Notes: generated from the letters alone by a model not told the origin. A stretch of 64,000 nucleotides of DNA from Heliophilum fasciatum (GCF_004341395.1 NZ_SLXT01000006.1:93688-157687), one strand, 5' to 3'. Shown: positions 1-10,028, counted from the first letter of the stretch. Made by a program: numbers and translations.

Positions 1-156
1 CGCAGTTTCTGATGCTCACCCCATCAGTCGTGCGGTTTTTATTTTTCAAATCCCATCGTTCCATCCAGCGGCGTGCATGGGGATCCGCCGGATCAGGCAT
101 TCTGTTCCTATGGTGGGTTCTTTGCAATAGAACTAATTTATCAAGGAGGTTTTTTC

Positions 157-1017
157 ATGCCTATGGTTTCCGTGGCCCAGCTTCTTGCCAAGGCAAAAGA
201 GGGGAAATATGCAGTAGGTGCATTTAACTGCAACAATATGGAGATTGTCCAAGCGATCGTTGCTGCTGCCGAAGCAGAGCGCGCTCCCGTGATCATTCAA
301 GCGTCCCAAGGGGCGATTAAGTATGCCGGTATCGAATACATTGTTGCCCTGGCCCGTTTGGCCGCTGACCAATCGACCATCCCGGTAGCGCTGCACCTTG
401 ATCATGGCACTTCGTTTGAGCAGTGTGTCAAATGCATCGCCAGCGGTTTTACGTCGGTCATGATCGATGGCTCCAAGCATCCCCTCGATGAAAACATCGC
501 CCTGACCAATCGCGTCTTGGCCGTCGCTCGGGCCGTCGGCGTTTCGGTGGAAGGCGAACTGGGCAAGATCGGCGGCACCGAAGATGACATCCATGTGGAT
601 GAACGGGATGTCTTTTTCACGGAGCCTGCGGAAGCGCTGCGTTTTGTGCAAGAAACGGGCGTCGACTCCTTTGCGCCGGCGTTCGGTACGGCCCATGGCC
701 AATACAAAGGCCGTCCCGAGTTGGACTTTGCTCGCCTGGAGAAGATCTATTCGCTCGTTCCGGAAACGCCCATCGTCATGCATGGCTCTTCCGGTGTGCC
801 TGATGAAGACATTCGCCGGGCCATTGAACGGGGCGGCGTGCGCAAGATCAACATTGACACGAACATTCGCGAGCAATTTGTGGCTGGTGTCAAAGAAGCC
901 ATCGCCAAAAATCCTGCCGAGATCGACCCGCGTAAACTCCTGGGACCGGCGAAGGAAAAGATGATCGAGATCATTCGTGAAAAAATCCGGTTGTTCGGAT
1001 CGTCTGGTCAAGCCTAA
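157..1017 (+). CDS. fba: Class II fructose-1,6-bisphosphate aldolase
   Basis: Zinc-dependent aldolase that interconverts fructose-1,6-bisphosphate with dihydroxyacetone phosphate and glyceraldehyde-3-phosphate in glycolysis and gluconeogenesis; cytosolic. The 286-residue protein has the family's HLDHG motif at residues 80-84 (catalytic Asp82, zinc His83), FGTAHG near 176-181 (zinc His180) and HGSSG at 209. The length is normal. The frame is open further upstream, but the start at 157 is chosen because AAGGAGG lies at 143-149 and the protein then begins MPMVSVAQLL like its relatives. It is followed after 29 bases by fsa and then glpX, so the three form a sugar-phosphate cluster, probably one transcript. 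Confidence 0.96.
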   Translation: MPMVSVAQLLAKAKEGKYAVGAFNCNNMEIVQAIVAAAEAERAPVIIQASQGAIKYAGIEYIVALARLAADQSTIPVALHLDHGTSFEQCVKCIASGFTSVMIDGSKHPLDENIALTNRVLAVARAVGVSVEGELGKIGGTEDDIHVDERDVFFTEPAEALRFVQETGVDSFAPAFGTAHGQYKGRPELDFARLEKIYSLVPETPIVMHGSSGVPDEDIRRAIERGGVRKINIDTNIREQFVAGVKEAIAKNPAEIDPRKLLGPAKEKMIEIIREKIRLFGSSGQA

Positions 1018-1046
1018 GCAGGGAGTAAAGAGCAGGAGGTAGTACC

Positions 1047-1694
1047 GTGCGTTTATTTCTGGACAGTGCGAATATTGCCGAGATCCGGGCGGCCAATGAA
1101 CTGGGTGTGATCAGCGGTGTCACGACGAATCCGTCGCTGATTGCCAAAGAGGGCCGGAATTTTCAACAGGTCGTGGAGGAAATTACCTCGATCGTAGACG
1201 GCCCGATTTCGGCCGAAGTGATTGGTATGCAAGCGGAAGCCATGGTGGCCGAGGCGCAGGAATTGGTCAAGATCCATCCCAATATCGTGATCAAGATTCC
1301 CATGTGTGCCGAAGGCCTCAAAGCGACGGCCCAACTGTCGCGCCAAGGGATCGCCACCAATGTGACGTTGATTTTTTCGGCCAATCAAGGGCTGTTAGCG
1401 GCGCTGGCCGGTGCTACCTATGTCAGTCCTTTTGTGGGACGGCTCGACGATGTAGGCCAAGAAGGCATGGACATGGTCCGTGAACTGGTCGAGATTCTGG
1501 CGATTCACGATCTGGACACGGAAGTGATTGCCGCCAGCATTCGCCATCCCGTGCATGTCACGGCGGCGGCTCGTGCCGGAGCGTCGATTGCTACCGTCCC
1601 TTATAAAGTCTTGCAGCAAATGATCGGTCATCCCTTGACGGAAGCGGGGATCGAAAAGTTCCTGCAAGATTGGGAAACAGTGAAAAATAAATAG
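1047..1694 (+). CDS. fsa: Transaldolase-like fructose-6-phosphate aldolase
   Basis: Small class I aldolase/transaldolase of the TalC/FSA family. It acts on fructose-6-phosphate or in pentose-phosphate carbon shuffling, through a Schiff-base lysine. The 215-residue protein begins [13 protein letters not shown] (typical), with the catalytic Lys at about residue 83 in VIKIPM. It starts with GTG behind CAGGAGGT (1033-1040). The length matches the short single-domain subfamily. Whether the main activity is transaldolase or FSA cannot be told from sequence alone. It sits between fba and glpX, as in many Firmicutes. Confidence 0.93.
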   Translation: MRLFLDSANIAEIRAANELGVISGVTTNPSLIAKEGRNFQQVVEEITSIVDGPISAEVIGMQAEAMVAEAQELVKIHPNIVIKIPMCAEGLKATAQLSRQGIATNVTLIFSANQGLLAALAGATYVSPFVGRLDDVGQEGMDMVRELVEILAIHDLDTEVIAASIRHPVHVTAAARAGASIATVPYKVLQQMIGHPLTEAGIEKFLQDWETVKNK

Positions 1695-1739
1695 AAAACG
1701 AACAACCGGGTGGGGACACAGAGGAGATAAATAGGGATT

Positions 1740-2738
1740 ATGAACAGAAGATTAGCATTAGAATTTGCCCGTGTGACGGAAGCGGCGGCGTTGGCGGCAG
1801 CGCGCTGGATGGGCCGGGGCAACAAGAATGCAGCCGATGAAGCAGCGACGGAAGCGATGCGCGCCATGTTTGACAGCATTCACATGGACGGCACCGTCGT
1901 CATCGGTGAAGGGGAAATGGATGAAGCGCCGATGCTTTATATCGGTGAACGCGTCGGTACCGGCGAAGAACCGCAATTGGATATTGCCGTTGATCCCCTG
2001 GAAGGCACCAACCTGGTTGCCAAGGGCTTGGCCGGTTCGATCGCCGTTATGGCCATCGCCGACCGGGGATGTTTGCTCCATGCGCCCGATATGTACATGG
2101 ACAAAATCGTCGTCGGTCCGCGGGCAGCCGGTCGGATTTCGCTGGATGCGCCGGTGGAAGATAACCTGCGCAATGTCGCCGATGCCCTCGGCAAAGACGT
2201 GGAAGACCTGACGGTGGTGATTCTCGATCGGCCTCGTCACCAAGCGTTGATCCACTCGGTGCGTGCTGCCGGTGCGCGGATTCACCTGATCGGTGACGGT
2301 GACGTGGCGCCGGCCGTGGCGACGGCGTTTCCCGATTCCGGGATCGATATCATGATGGGGATCGGCGGTGCACCGGAAGGCGTCATCGCGGCGGCGGCGA
2401 TTCGTTGTCTCGGCGGGGAGATGCAAGGGCGTCTTTGGCCGGAAAATGAGCAAGAAGAAGCTCGTTGTCGCACCATGGGCCTCGATGATCCCCGGAAACT
2501 GTTGACCATGGATGATCTGGTCCAAGGCCACGGTGTGGTTTTTGCGGCCACCGGCATCACCGACGGCAGCCTGCTCAAAGGAGTCAAGTTCACCGCCGAA
2601 GGTGCCCATACGCACACGCTCGTCATTCGTGGACGGACAGGCACGGTGCGCTTCATCAATGCGTTACACCGTTTAGATAAAAAGCCCTTTTTCGGACTGG
2701 GCCGTCAAGGTTGCACCAACCCTGAATTTGAGGCATAA
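1740..2738 (+). CDS. glpX: Class II fructose-1,6-bisphosphatase GlpX
   Basis: Metal-dependent phosphatase that hydrolyses fructose-1,6-bisphosphate to fructose-6-phosphate, the committed gluconeogenic step. The 332-residue protein has [10 protein letters not shown] and the metal-binding DPLEGT at residue 85, followed by NLVAKG, all diagnostic of GlpX. The ATG is preceded by GAGGAG (1721-1726). In Bacillus-type genomes rho commonly lies between glpX and rpmE. Here rho is absent and a DUF2062 gene and an M23 peptidase occupy that position. Confidence 0.96.
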   Translation: MNRRLALEFARVTEAAALAAARWMGRGNKNAADEAATEAMRAMFDSIHMDGTVVIGEGEMDEAPMLYIGERVGTGEEPQLDIAVDPLEGTNLVAKGLAGSIAVMAIADRGCLLHAPDMYMDKIVVGPRAAGRISLDAPVEDNLRNVADALGKDVEDLTVVILDRPRHQALIHSVRAAGARIHLIGDGDVAPAVATAFPDSGIDIMMGIGGAPEGVIAAAAIRCLGGEMQGRLWPENEQEEARCRTMGLDDPRKLLTMDDLVQGHGVVFAATGITDGSLLKGVKFTAEGAHTHTLVIRGRTGTVRFINALHRLDKKPFFGLGRQGCTNPEFEA

Positions 2739-2802
2739 TAAACCGTAGGAATGACAACATGCAAAGGCATCGTTGCACCAAGAAGAAATGGCGGGGATAG
2801 CC

Positions 2803-3291
2803 ATGAAGCGGTGGCAGAATTTTAAGCGCTACTTGCGATTGCAGTATTTGCGATTGTTGCGTTTGCGTGATCAACCGGAACCTCTGGCGCGAGGCGTAGC
2901 CTTGGGCTTTGCTTCTGGCTTTGGCCCTTTTTTTGGTATTGGTGTCTTGGCCGCCTATGCCTTTGCGGCGTTGCTCAAAGGCAATCGTGTCGCTGCGGTG
3001 TTGACGGCACTGATGTTTAAATGGGCAATTCCGTTGTTCATGGCCACAAATATGGCCATCGGCACGTTAGTGCTTGGTGATGCATCTGGCTATGGAGCGC
3101 AAGGGATTCAATCGCATGATCTGATGACGTGGCAGTTTTGGCAAAGTGCCGGTTTGGCTTATGTGACCGGCAGCGCTGTCAGCAGTACGATTGCCTATGG
3201 CCTTACCTACTATCCGGTGCGCCGGTGGGCGCTGCAGCGGCAGCAGGGCCGGCAGCAACGTCGTAACGCAGCATCATCCTATGTGGCGTAA
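2803..3291 (+). CDS. DUF2062 membrane protein
   Basis: Small integral membrane protein of unknown function in the DUF2062 family. The start at 2803 (MKRWQNF) is preferred over an in-frame TTG at 2773 because a GGGGAT element lies about 8 bases upstream. The 162-residue product has a basic N-terminal segment rich in Arg and Leu, then a glycine-rich LARGVALGFASGFGPFFG stretch typical of the family. It has about three hydrophobic helices and an Arg/Gln-rich tail. It lies 64 bases after glpX on the same strand and may share its transcript. No catalytic motif is visible. Confidence 0.8.
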   Translation: MKRWQNFKRYLRLQYLRLLRLRDQPEPLARGVALGFASGFGPFFGIGVLAAYAFAALLKGNRVAAVLTALMFKWAIPLFMATNMAIGTLVLGDASGYGAQGIQSHDLMTWQFWQSAGLAYVTGSAVSSTIAYGLTYYPVRRWALQRQQGRQQRRNAASSYVA

Positions 3292-3327
3292 CGGAAGCGG
3301 TTGCGTTAGTAAAGCATCACACCGTAG

Positions 3328-3358
3328 TTGCATGAATCGCAACCGGTCAATGTATAAT
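3328..3358 (+). promoter_or_regulatory. Possible sigma-A promoter for the M23 peptidase gene
   Basis: TTGCAT at 3328-3333 and a perfect TATAAT at 3353-3358 are separated by 19 bases, longer than the optimal 17. They lie 64 bases before the chosen start of the LysM/M23 gene. The -10 is convincing; the -35 is weaker. Confidence 0.45.
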
Positions 3359-3421
3359 GCATATTGAAGATGGGCAATCTATCATCGGGACCGCAATGAT
3401 CCGAGGTGATTGTTCATAACT

Positions 3422-4399
3422 ATGGTTTCGAACAAAAGAGACACCAACGGTCCCAAGGCTGTTTCGTGTCTCTTACTTTTTTGCCTGTGGACGTCCGTCA
3501 GTTTGGCCGTGCCCGCTGTAAGCTCCGCGTGGACGGAGGCTATCGCTGATGTTTTTCAGTCCTCACCGCCGGTAAAGGCCGGCTTGGATGATGATGAAGT
3601 GGCACGCTTACTCAAAGGTGAGGCGGAAGCAGGGCAACCGGTAACAACGGTGGCCATGAACGTTCCGGTGCAAGGTGCAACCGGTGATAACCGGCAGCGC
3701 GCGGAAGCTTCGAAGTTCCACATTGTACGTTCCGGAGAAACGCTGTATACGATTGCCCGTACCAACCATATACCTGTCGAACGGTTGCTTGCACTAAACG
3801 GTCTGACGCCAAGCAACCCCATTTATCCGGGACAAAATTTGCAATTGCAGTCTCCCGAGGACGCGGAAGATGCCCTGGGTGGAGGCGAACTTGATCGGGA
3901 CGGACGTGGCGATGACGTAGAGCAGGACGTAGCGGGTTTGCCCCCCGATGGTGATCGGCAAGCCAAGGAAAAGAGAGAGCCACGAACGATCTACCCGTCA
4001 CGGGGAGCGTTGCTTTCGGCCATGCGCCCGCCTCTCGTGGGTGTCATTACCTCCTCCTTTGGACCGCGCCGGCGAGGATTCCATCACGGTCTGGACATTG
4101 CCCGTGAAACCGGTGCACCGATCCGCGCTGCCCAAACCGGCAAGGTAACCTATGCCGGATGGCGGCCGGTCTATGGGAAAACGGTGATTCTGGAGCATGC
4201 CTATGGCGTGCGCACCATCTACGGTCATCTGTCACGCCTGGCGGTTCGCCAAGGCGACGAAATCACGCGCGGTGAAGTGATTGGTGAGGTTGGTTCGACG
4301 GGAATATCCACCGGACCGCATTTGCATTGGGAAGTACAAGTCGAGCGCCGGGCGGTGAATCCGGCGGCCTATGTGAGCACCGCTGCCAAAGGCAATTAA
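3422..4399 (+). CDS. LysM and M23 peptidase domain protein
   Basis: Secreted peptidoglycan hydrolase. Residues 1-40 hold a basic start and a hydrophobic signal or anchor segment. A LysM domain ([14 protein letters not shown]...) covers roughly residues 99-145 and should bind glycan. A C-terminal M23 metalloendopeptidase domain covers about 205-320 with both zinc motifs intact: HHGLDIA and HLHWE. The linker is acidic and Asp-rich. An in-frame TTG lies at 3410, but the AGGTGAT element directly abuts it, so ATG 3422 is preferred. Relatives act in cell elongation, division or sporulation, but which process applies here is not visible. A TATAAT box lies upstream. Confidence 0.88.
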   Translation: MVSNKRDTNGPKAVSCLLLFCLWTSVSLAVPAVSSAWTEAIADVFQSSPPVKAGLDDDEVARLLKGEAEAGQPVTTVAMNVPVQGATGDNRQRAEASKFHIVRSGETLYTIARTNHIPVERLLALNGLTPSNPIYPGQNLQLQSPEDAEDALGGGELDRDGRGDDVEQDVAGLPPDGDRQAKEKREPRTIYPSRGALLSAMRPPLVGVITSSFGPRRRGFHHGLDIARETGAPIRAAQTGKVTYAGWRPVYGKTVILEHAYGVRTIYGHLSRLAVRQGDEITRGEVIGEVGSTGISTGPHLHWEVQVERRAVNPAAYVSTAAKGN

Positions 4400-4407
4400 A
4401 TTCCCAC

Positions 4408-4436
4408 TTGCACCATTCTTTGACCTATGGTACAAT
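4408..4436 (+). promoter_or_regulatory. Sigma-A promoter for rpmE
   Basis: TTGCAC (4408-4413), 17 bases, TACAAT (4431-4436). A second candidate overlaps it: TTGACC at 4420-4425 with TATAAT at 4446-4451, but with a 20-base spacer. Both precede rpmE. Confidence 0.6.
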
Positions 4437-4508
4437 CCTTTCTGTTATAATTTGCTGAAGTATGGCTCGGCCGATCGGTCTGGTCTGGGTGGGAAAGAGG
4501 TGAACCCT

Positions 4509-4709
4509 GTGAAAGAAGGGCTCCATCCGAATTATTTTCGGAGCAACGTGATGTGCGCCTGCGGTGAAACATTTGAAACAGGCTCGACGCGCAAAGAAAT
4601 CAAAGTGGATGTCTGTTCCAAATGCCATCCTTTTTACACCGGCAAGAAATCTCGTCTGGTTGAGGTCGGTGGACGGGTCGACAAGTTCAAGAAGAAATAC
4701 GGTATGTAA
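4509..4709 (+). CDS. rpmE: 50S ribosomal protein L31, zinc-binding form
   Basis: Large-subunit ribosomal protein bL31 of the C+ (zinc) type. The GTG start at 4509 gives a 66-residue protein beginning with [10 protein letters not shown], as in relatives. An upstream in-frame ATG at 4452 would add 19 unrelated residues and overlap the promoter region. AGAGGTG lies just upstream. Zinc ligands are CACG and CSKC. C+ L31 proteins are commonly replaced by C- paralogs under zinc starvation; no C- copy is present in this window. Confidence 0.96.
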   Translation: MKEGLHPNYFRSNVMCACGETFETGSTRKEIKVDVCSKCHPFYTGKKSRLVEVGGRVDKFKKKYGM

Positions 4710-4715
4710 GCCGTG

Positions 4716-4746
4716 TAGCAGAGCTCTTTTGTGCTCTGCTATTTTT
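4716..4746 (+). terminator. Rho-independent terminator after rpmE
   Basis: Perfect 9-bp stem TAGCAGAGC (4716-4724) / GCTCTGCTA (4733-4741), 8-base loop, then TTTTT (4742-4746). Confidence 0.9.
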
Positions 4747-4765
4747 CTATGCAAAGGAGGCGCTT

Positions 4766-5623
4766 ATGGGGAACTTTACCTACGGCGGGCAAGCCGTGAT
4801 TGAAGGCGTGATGATGCGTGGTCCCGACGAAATGGCCATCGCCGTTCGCCGTCCCGATGCCAGCATTGTGGTGCAGCGGCAGCCGATCGCTTCTTGGCTC
4901 AATGCGTCTTGGTTGATGAAGACGCCCATCTTGCGCGGTACGGGGGCGTTAATCGATGCGCTGGTGCTGGGCATCAAAGCGCTTTCCTTTTCGGCCAGCC
5001 AGCAAGGTGAGGACGAAGAAGAGCAACTGAGCAGTACCGAGATTGCGGTTACCATCGCCATTGCCATGCTCGCCGGTGCCTTTTTATTTATTGTGGTGCC
5101 CACATCGGCGGCCCATTTGGTGCGCGCTTGGGTGCCTAATCTCTTTTTGCAGAATCTGTTGGAAGGTATCGTCCGGATCGGCGTTTTTTTTGCCTACATT
5201 TTGTTGATGGCGCGCATGCCCGAGATCCAGCGGGTGTTTCAATATCATGGTGCTGAGCACAAAGTGATTCATGCCCATGAAGCCGGTGTGGAACTGACCG
5301 TCGATAACGCCCAGCGCTACACGACGGAGCACCCGCGCTGTGGCACCAGTTTTTTGCTTTTTGTGATGGTCTTGAAGATCTTGGTCTTTTCGTTGTTGCC
5401 CGATGCGGCGCTGGCCATGAAAGTACTTTTTCGCTTGGCCTTGGTGCCGCTGGTGGCGGGGATCAGTTATGAGTTGATCAAGCTTTCCGGCAAGTATCCC
5501 GCGATGGGGCTGGTGCGCTTGTTCATCTTACCGGGGCTTTGGTTGCAGCGCTTGACGACGCGGGAGCCCGATGATCAGCAAGTGGAAGTGGCGATTCATG
5601 CACTCCAGGCCGTACGGCGCTAA
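4766..5623 (+). CDS. DUF1385 membrane protein
   Basis: DUF1385 family protein of unknown molecular function, usually found between rpmE and prfA in Clostridia and Bacilli, as here. The 285-residue product starts MGNFTYGGQAVIEGVMMRGP, the family signature. It has a central pair of hydrophobic helices (about residues 95-115 and 125-150), the conserved YHGAEHKVIH motif near 155-165, HPRCGTSF near 190, and further C-terminal helices. The ATG follows AAAGGAGG closely. The His/Glu and Cys residues suggest metal binding, but that is inference. Confidence 0.9.
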   Translation: MGNFTYGGQAVIEGVMMRGPDEMAIAVRRPDASIVVQRQPIASWLNASWLMKTPILRGTGALIDALVLGIKALSFSASQQGEDEEEQLSSTEIAVTIAIAMLAGAFLFIVVPTSAAHLVRAWVPNLFLQNLLEGIVRIGVFFAYILLMARMPEIQRVFQYHGAEHKVIHAHEAGVELTVDNAQRYTTEHPRCGTSFLLFVMVLKILVFSLLPDAALAMKVLFRLALVPLVAGISYELIKLSGKYPAMGLVRLFILPGLWLQRLTTREPDDQQVEVAIHALQAVRR

Positions 5624-5689
5624 GTACGTACGCCACGACGTAAAAGAGAATCGAAAATGGGAAGTTCAAGCAAAGCAGGTGAGAGTGGC

Positions 5690-6754
5690 ATGATTGATAA
5701 ATTAGAAGTGTTGGAGCAGCGCTATGAAGAACTAACGTCGCTGCTCAGTGACCCCGAAGTGATCAATGATCAAGCATCGTGGCAACGTCACGCCAAGCAG
5801 CAAGCCGGAATGACGGAAATCGTCGAAGTGTTCCGGCAGTATAAGGGCATCTTGGCCGATCAGGAAACGGCCGAACTGATGCTGGCCGAAGACGATCCGG
5901 AGATGCGCGAGATGGCTGAAGCGGAGCTCAAAGAATTGGCCCAAAGCCGGGCGGCGCTGGAACAATCGCTGAAGCTGTTGCTGCTGCCCAAAGATCCCAA
6001 CGATGAAAAGAACGTCATCGTCGAAGTGCGCGCCGGTACCGGTGGTGAAGAAGCGGCGCTGTTTGCCGGTGATCTTTATCGCATGTACACGCGCTACGCC
6101 GATCGGCAGGGGTGGCGCACGGAATTGTTGTCGGCCAACTATACCGACATCGGCGGTTTCAAAGAAGTGATCTTCCTGATCGAAGGGCGCGGCGCCTTCT
6201 CCAAGCTTAAGTTCGAGTCCGGGGTACACCGGGTGCAGCGGGTACCGGCAACCGAAGCCAGCGGTCGTATCCATACGTCGGCAGCGACGGTCGCCGTCTT
6301 GCCGGAAGCGGAAGAAGTGGAGATCGACATCAATCCCAATGAACTGCGCATCGATGTGTTTTGCGCCTCCGGTGCCGGTGGCCAGCACGTTAACAAAACC
6401 GAATCAGCGGTGCGGATTACCCATATACCGACGGGCGTTGTCGTTTCCTGCCAAGATGAAAAATCCCAGTTGAAAAACAAGGATAAGGCCATGCGTGTGC
6501 TCCGGGCGCGGTTGTTGGAAAAAGCCCAGGAAGAACAGCAAGGGGAAATGGCCAGCGTGCGTAAGTCCCAAGTTGGATCGGGCGATCGTTCCGAGCGCAT
6601 CCGCACCTATAACTTTCCCCAAGGGCGCGTGACGGATCATCGCATCGGCTTGACGCTGCACAAACTGGACACGATCTTGGACGGCGATCTGACAGAGGTC
6701 ATCGATGCCTTGGTGACGACAGATCAAGCGGAGAAGTTGAAAGACATTGAATAA
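5690..6754 (+). CDS. prfA: Peptide chain release factor 1
   Basis: RF1 recognises UAA and UAG in the ribosomal A site and triggers peptide release. The 354-residue protein has an N-terminal helical domain, the PAT stop-codon recognition tripeptide in [12 protein letters not shown], and the catalytic GGQ at residues 230-232. ATG 5690 ([12 protein letters not shown]) is chosen because AGGTGAG precedes it; an in-frame ATG at 5657 would add 11 atypical residues. It overlaps prmC by 8 bases. This is the usual arrangement, since PrmC methylates this GGQ glutamine. Confidence 0.97.
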   Translation: MIDKLEVLEQRYEELTSLLSDPEVINDQASWQRHAKQQAGMTEIVEVFRQYKGILADQETAELMLAEDDPEMREMAEAELKELAQSRAALEQSLKLLLLPKDPNDEKNVIVEVRAGTGGEEAALFAGDLYRMYTRYADRQGWRTELLSANYTDIGGFKEVIFLIEGRGAFSKLKFESGVHRVQRVPATEASGRIHTSAATVAVLPEAEEVEIDINPNELRIDVFCASGAGGQHVNKTESAVRITHIPTGVVVSCQDEKSQLKNKDKAMRVLRARLLEKAQEEQQGEMASVRKSQVGSGDRSERIRTYNFPQGRVTDHRIGLTLHKLDTILDGDLTEVIDALVTTDQAEKLKDIE

Positions 6755-7634
6755 GCAAAAAACCATCGGCGAGGCATTGCGGCAGGGGGTAGCGGCTTTT
6801 ACAGAAGCGGCCATCCCTTCGCCGCGGCTGGAAGCCGAAGTGTTATTGGCCTCGCTGCTGGGTCTCCGGCGGGCGGGGCTTTTGGCGCGCTTGCGCGATC
6901 CTCTGGAAGAAAAAACGGAGCAGCAGTGGTCGCGGTGGCTCGCCGAGCGCTGCTGCGGCCGGCCGCTGCAATACATTACGGGACAGCAGGAATTCTGGGG
7001 CCTGGATTTTGCTGTGACACCGGACGTGCTGATCCCGCGGGGCGACACGGAAGTGTTGGTGGAAACGGCGCTGGCCTTGCTGCGCGACCCGGCGACGGCC
7101 TTGCCGGGGTCGATTGTCGATGTCGGTACCGGTTCCGGGGCGATTGCTGTGGCGCTGGCGCGGGAACTGCCGGACCGGACGGTGCTGGCGATCGATCGTT
7201 CGGAAGCCGCCCTGGCGGTGGCCCGGGCAAACGGCCGACGCCACGGCGTAAATGGGCAAATTACGTGGCTGCCGGGTGATTTGCTGCAACCCGTGCTGGA
7301 TCGGGGTGAACGTCCGGCGATGATCCTGTCCAATCCGCCTTATATTTGCACCGGTGATCTGGCGGGGTTGCAGCGGGAAGTGGTCGGCTTTGAGCCCCAC
7401 CTGGCCCTTGATGGCGGTGATGACGGTCTCCTCTGTTACCGCCGGTTGGTGCCCCAGGCAGCAGCGTTGCTTTTGCCGGGTGGTTGGCTGGTCGTGGAAA
7501 TCGGCTGTGACCAGGGAAGCGATGTGGCGGGACTGATGAGGGCGCAAGGCTTTGCCGGTGTGCGCGTCATTGCCGATATGGCCGGGCTCGATCGTGTAGT
7601 GGTTGGTCAGTGGCATCGTCGGGAGGCGAAATAA
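6747..7634 (+). CDS. prmC: Release factor glutamine N5-methyltransferase
   Basis: SAM-dependent methyltransferase that modifies the GGQ glutamine of release factors. The 295-residue protein has an N-terminal helical substrate domain, the SAM-binding [15 protein letters not shown] motif at about residue 126, and the catalytic NPPY at 196-199. The start is a TTG that lies inside the end of prfA, with GGAGAAG 14 bases upstream, so translation is probably coupled to prfA. It is followed after only 2 bases by tsaC. Confidence 0.95.
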   Translation: MNKQKTIGEALRQGVAAFTEAAIPSPRLEAEVLLASLLGLRRAGLLARLRDPLEEKTEQQWSRWLAERCCGRPLQYITGQQEFWGLDFAVTPDVLIPRGDTEVLVETALALLRDPATALPGSIVDVGTGSGAIAVALARELPDRTVLAIDRSEAALAVARANGRRHGVNGQITWLPGDLLQPVLDRGERPAMILSNPPYICTGDLAGLQREVVGFEPHLALDGGDDGLLCYRRLVPQAAALLLPGGWLVVEIGCDQGSDVAGLMRAQGFAGVRVIADMAGLDRVVVGQWHRREAK

Positions 7635-7636
7635 GC

Positions 7637-8806
7637 GTGAAAGATACAAGACAATGGCAGGTTGATCCGCAACAAGCAACGACGGAGGCCGTCGCGGAAG
7701 CCGTCGTGCCGGCGGCGGCGATCTTGCGCCAGGGGGGATTGGTCGCCTTTCCGACGGAAACGGTCTATGGCGTAGGGGCCAATGCCCTGGACGCGCAGGC
7801 GGTACAAGCCATTTTTGCGGCCAAAGGTCGGCCTGCCGATAACCCGCTGATTGTGCATATCGCTGACTGGGCGGCCTTGACACCGCTGATTACGGGGTTG
7901 CCCCCGTTGGCAAAGCGCTTGGCTGAATGCTTTTGGCCGGGACCGCTCACCTTGATTTTGCCGGCATCGCCGCTGGTACCGGCGGAAGTCACGGCTGGAT
8001 TACCGACTGTGGCGGTGCGCTGGCCGGCCCATCCCGTGGCGGAAGCCTTGATTCGTGCCGCCGGTGTGCCGGTGGCGGCGCCTTCGGCCAATCGCTCCGG
8101 CAAGCCGAGCCCAACCGATGCGGTGCATGTGCTCGAAGATCTGGGCGGGCGTATCGACGGGATCGTTGACGGCGGTCCTTGCGCCGTCGGTGTCGAGTCG
8201 ACGGTTCTCGATGTGACCGTCGATCCGCCGGCGATCTTGCGGCCCGGTGGCATTACGGCCGATATGTTGCGACCGCTGCTGCCTGGTGGACGCTTGCAGG
8301 GGGAAGGCGTGTCGGAACAGGAACGGGCCGGTGAGCCGGTCGGCGATCCGGTGGGAGAAGCACCGCGAGCGCCAGGGATGAAATATACCCACTACGCACC
8401 TTCGGCGGACGTGTTTTTGCTGCCCGGCCCTTGGGAAGCGCAAGTGGCGCTGCTGCGCCGTACGATTGCAGCGCCTCCGGCAGGGGGGACGCTGGGGTTG
8501 CTGATCTCCGAGGAGACCTTGCGGGAACTGGGCGATCTTTTGGTACGGCCGGAATCGGCGGAAGGGGTGCTGTACCGTTCCGGTCACTTGATTGTCGGCA
8601 TCGTCGGCCGGCGAGGTCAATTGACAACGGTCGCCAAAAAACTCTTCCGCGCTTTGCGTGCCTTTGATCATACCGATGCGGCAATGATTGTCGCCGAAAC
8701 CTACCCAGCCGAAGGTATCGGTGCTGCCCTGATGAATCGTCTCTGCAAAAGCGCTGGTGGCCGCGTATGGCCGGCAGGCAATCCGGCATATAACGTAAGG
8801 AGGTAG
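7637..8806 (+). CDS. tsaC: Threonylcarbamoyl-AMP synthase, long Sua5 form
   Basis: Makes threonylcarbamoyl-AMP from threonine, bicarbonate and ATP, the first step of t6A37 tRNA modification. The 389-residue protein has an N-terminal YrdC domain (GGLVAFPTETVYGVG at about 33-47, then AKGRP) and the C-terminal Sua5 domain joined by the PGMKYTHYAPSA linker. It is therefore the Sua5-type rather than the short TsaC-type enzyme. GTG 7637 is chosen for the GGGAGG 10 bases upstream; a further in-frame start at 7610 lies inside prmC. It is also known as ywlC in Bacillus. Confidence 0.94.
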   Translation: MKDTRQWQVDPQQATTEAVAEAVVPAAAILRQGGLVAFPTETVYGVGANALDAQAVQAIFAAKGRPADNPLIVHIADWAALTPLITGLPPLAKRLAECFWPGPLTLILPASPLVPAEVTAGLPTVAVRWPAHPVAEALIRAAGVPVAAPSANRSGKPSPTDAVHVLEDLGGRIDGIVDGGPCAVGVESTVLDVTVDPPAILRPGGITADMLRPLLPGGRLQGEGVSEQERAGEPVGDPVGEAPRAPGMKYTHYAPSADVFLLPGPWEAQVALLRRTIAAPPAGGTLGLLISEETLRELGDLLVRPESAEGVLYRSGHLIVGIVGRRGQLTTVAKKLFRALRAFDHTDAAMIVAETYPAEGIGAALMNRLCKSAGGRVWPAGNPAYNVRR

Positions 8807-8830
8807 CCGGAGAGCGAGGGGGCGTATCGC

Positions 8831-9391
8831 GTGGTCTGGGATCCATGGATGATCGGCGGTCTCGCGCTGGGGCTCAGTGCCGATGCGTGTACGGTGGCGA
8901 TCGGCATCGGGTTGCGCGGTGTGCAACTACGCACGCTTATAAGTTTTGCGCTGCTCGTGGCCTTTTTTCATGTATGCATGCCTTGGGGCGGCACGTGGAT
9001 TGGTACACTGTTGGGCCGGTTTGTCGGTGAGTGGGCCGGACCGGCCGTTGCTTTGCTGTTTGTGGGGTTAGGTCTGCGGGAGATCTGGACTGCTTGTCAA
9101 CCGGCCCGGGACGGTTCGCTGCCGGCCGCGAAGATGACGGTGCTGGAGTTGGTTCTTTTGGCGTTTGGTGTCAGTTTGGATGCCCTCACCGTCGGCGTGG
9201 GCTTAGGGACGCTCGGTGTGATGCAAAACGCCTTGTATCTGGGCATCGGCGCCGCCGCCGGTTTGATGAGTTTCGGCGGCAGTTTGTTGGGGCGCCATGC
9301 AGGGCAGCGTATGGGCGGTGTTGCCCAGGTGGCCGGCGGCTTGCTTTTGCTTGTGCTCGGCGGTAAGCTATGGTTAGGCATGGGCCCATGA
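8831..9391 (+). CDS. mntP: Putative manganese efflux pump MntP
   Basis: Six-helix membrane protein of the MntP/DUF204 family that exports Mn(II). The 186-residue protein has two homologous halves, each with a conserved Asp in a membrane segment (LGLSADACTVA near residue 15 and FGVSLDALTVGVGLG near 115). It starts with GTG behind GAGGGGG. No yybP-ykoY-type manganese riboswitch was recognised upstream; the gene follows tsaC by 24 bases and is probably cotranscribed with it. Confidence 0.9.
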   Translation: MVWDPWMIGGLALGLSADACTVAIGIGLRGVQLRTLISFALLVAFFHVCMPWGGTWIGTLLGRFVGEWAGPAVALLFVGLGLREIWTACQPARDGSLPAAKMTVLELVLLAFGVSLDALTVGVGLGTLGVMQNALYLGIGAAAGLMSFGGSLLGRHAGQRMGGVAQVAGGLLLLVLGGKLWLGMGP

Positions 9392-9421
9392 TCGAAAGCA
9401 GGAAGCGGAGGGCGGTAACGG

Positions 9422-9883
9422 GTGCAACTTTTATTGGTTTGTTTTGGCAACACTTGTCGCAGTGCCATGGCGCAGGCCTTGGCGGAGCAGATGCTTGCGG
9501 AGGAACCGGCGGGAACCATGACGATCCGATCGGCCGGTATTTTTGCTGCCGGTGGCGCGCCGGCATCGTTGATGGCGCAAAAAGTGATGGCCAAGCGCGG
9601 GATCAGTCTGGCCGGTCATCGCGCAACGCCGGTGCAACTGGACTTGGTCGCTGAGAGTGACTTGGTGTTAACGATGGAAGGTCGCCATCGCCAGCTTCTT
9701 TGTGAGCGCATGCCGGAGCATGCCCATAAAATTCATGAGCTGCTGGCCTTTGCCGGTAGCAGCGGCGATGTATCCGACCCGTACGGTGGCGATGAGGAAG
9801 TCTATCAAGCTTGTGCGGATGAACTCACTGCGGCGCTGCAGGCACTGTTGGCGCGGCTGCGTCGAACGGAAGGACCGTTGTAA
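9422..9883 (+). CDS. ywlE: Low-molecular-weight phosphatase, probably protein-arginine phosphatase YwlE
   Basis: Member of the LMW-PTP fold. The N-terminal P-loop is CFGNTCRS (residues 8-15), and the distal general-acid loop is DPYGGDEEVY near 119-128. The threonine in the P-loop (GNTCR, not GNICR) is the residue known to give Bacillus YwlE arginine-phosphate specificity, so protein-arginine phosphatase is favoured over tyrosine phosphatase. No McsB kinase is present in the window. The start is GTG 9422. It lies 30 bases after mntP, in the same order as in Bacillus. Confidence 0.88.
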   Translation: MQLLLVCFGNTCRSAMAQALAEQMLAEEPAGTMTIRSAGIFAAGGAPASLMAQKVMAKRGISLAGHRATPVQLDLVAESDLVLTMEGRHRQLLCERMPEHAHKIHELLAFAGSSGDVSDPYGGDEEVYQACADELTAALQALLARLRRTEGPL

Positions 9884-9895
9884 GCTTCGTCAAAG

Positions 9896-9929
9896 GCATC
9901 GGCTACCAGGCAAAGTCGATGCTTTTTTT
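9896..9929 (+). terminator. Probable terminator after ywlE
   Basis: Short stem GCATCG (9896-9901) / CGATGC (9917-9922) with a 15-base loop, followed by seven T (9923-9929). It would separate the prfA-ywlE block from rpiB. Confidence 0.55.
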
Positions 9930-10028
9930 GCGGTTTTTTATCAGGATAAAAGGGAATAGCCCAATGGATGTCGAACGAATTTATGTTTATCTAAAATTAT
10001 TTTGTGCAGAAAGAATAGGATGATGATC

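Noticed and set aside
9867..9896. GGAAGGA...TCAAA near the end of ywlE as an ECF site.
   Set aside because: The -35 differs at several positions and the spacing is 16 rather than 17; it lies inside the ywlE coding end.
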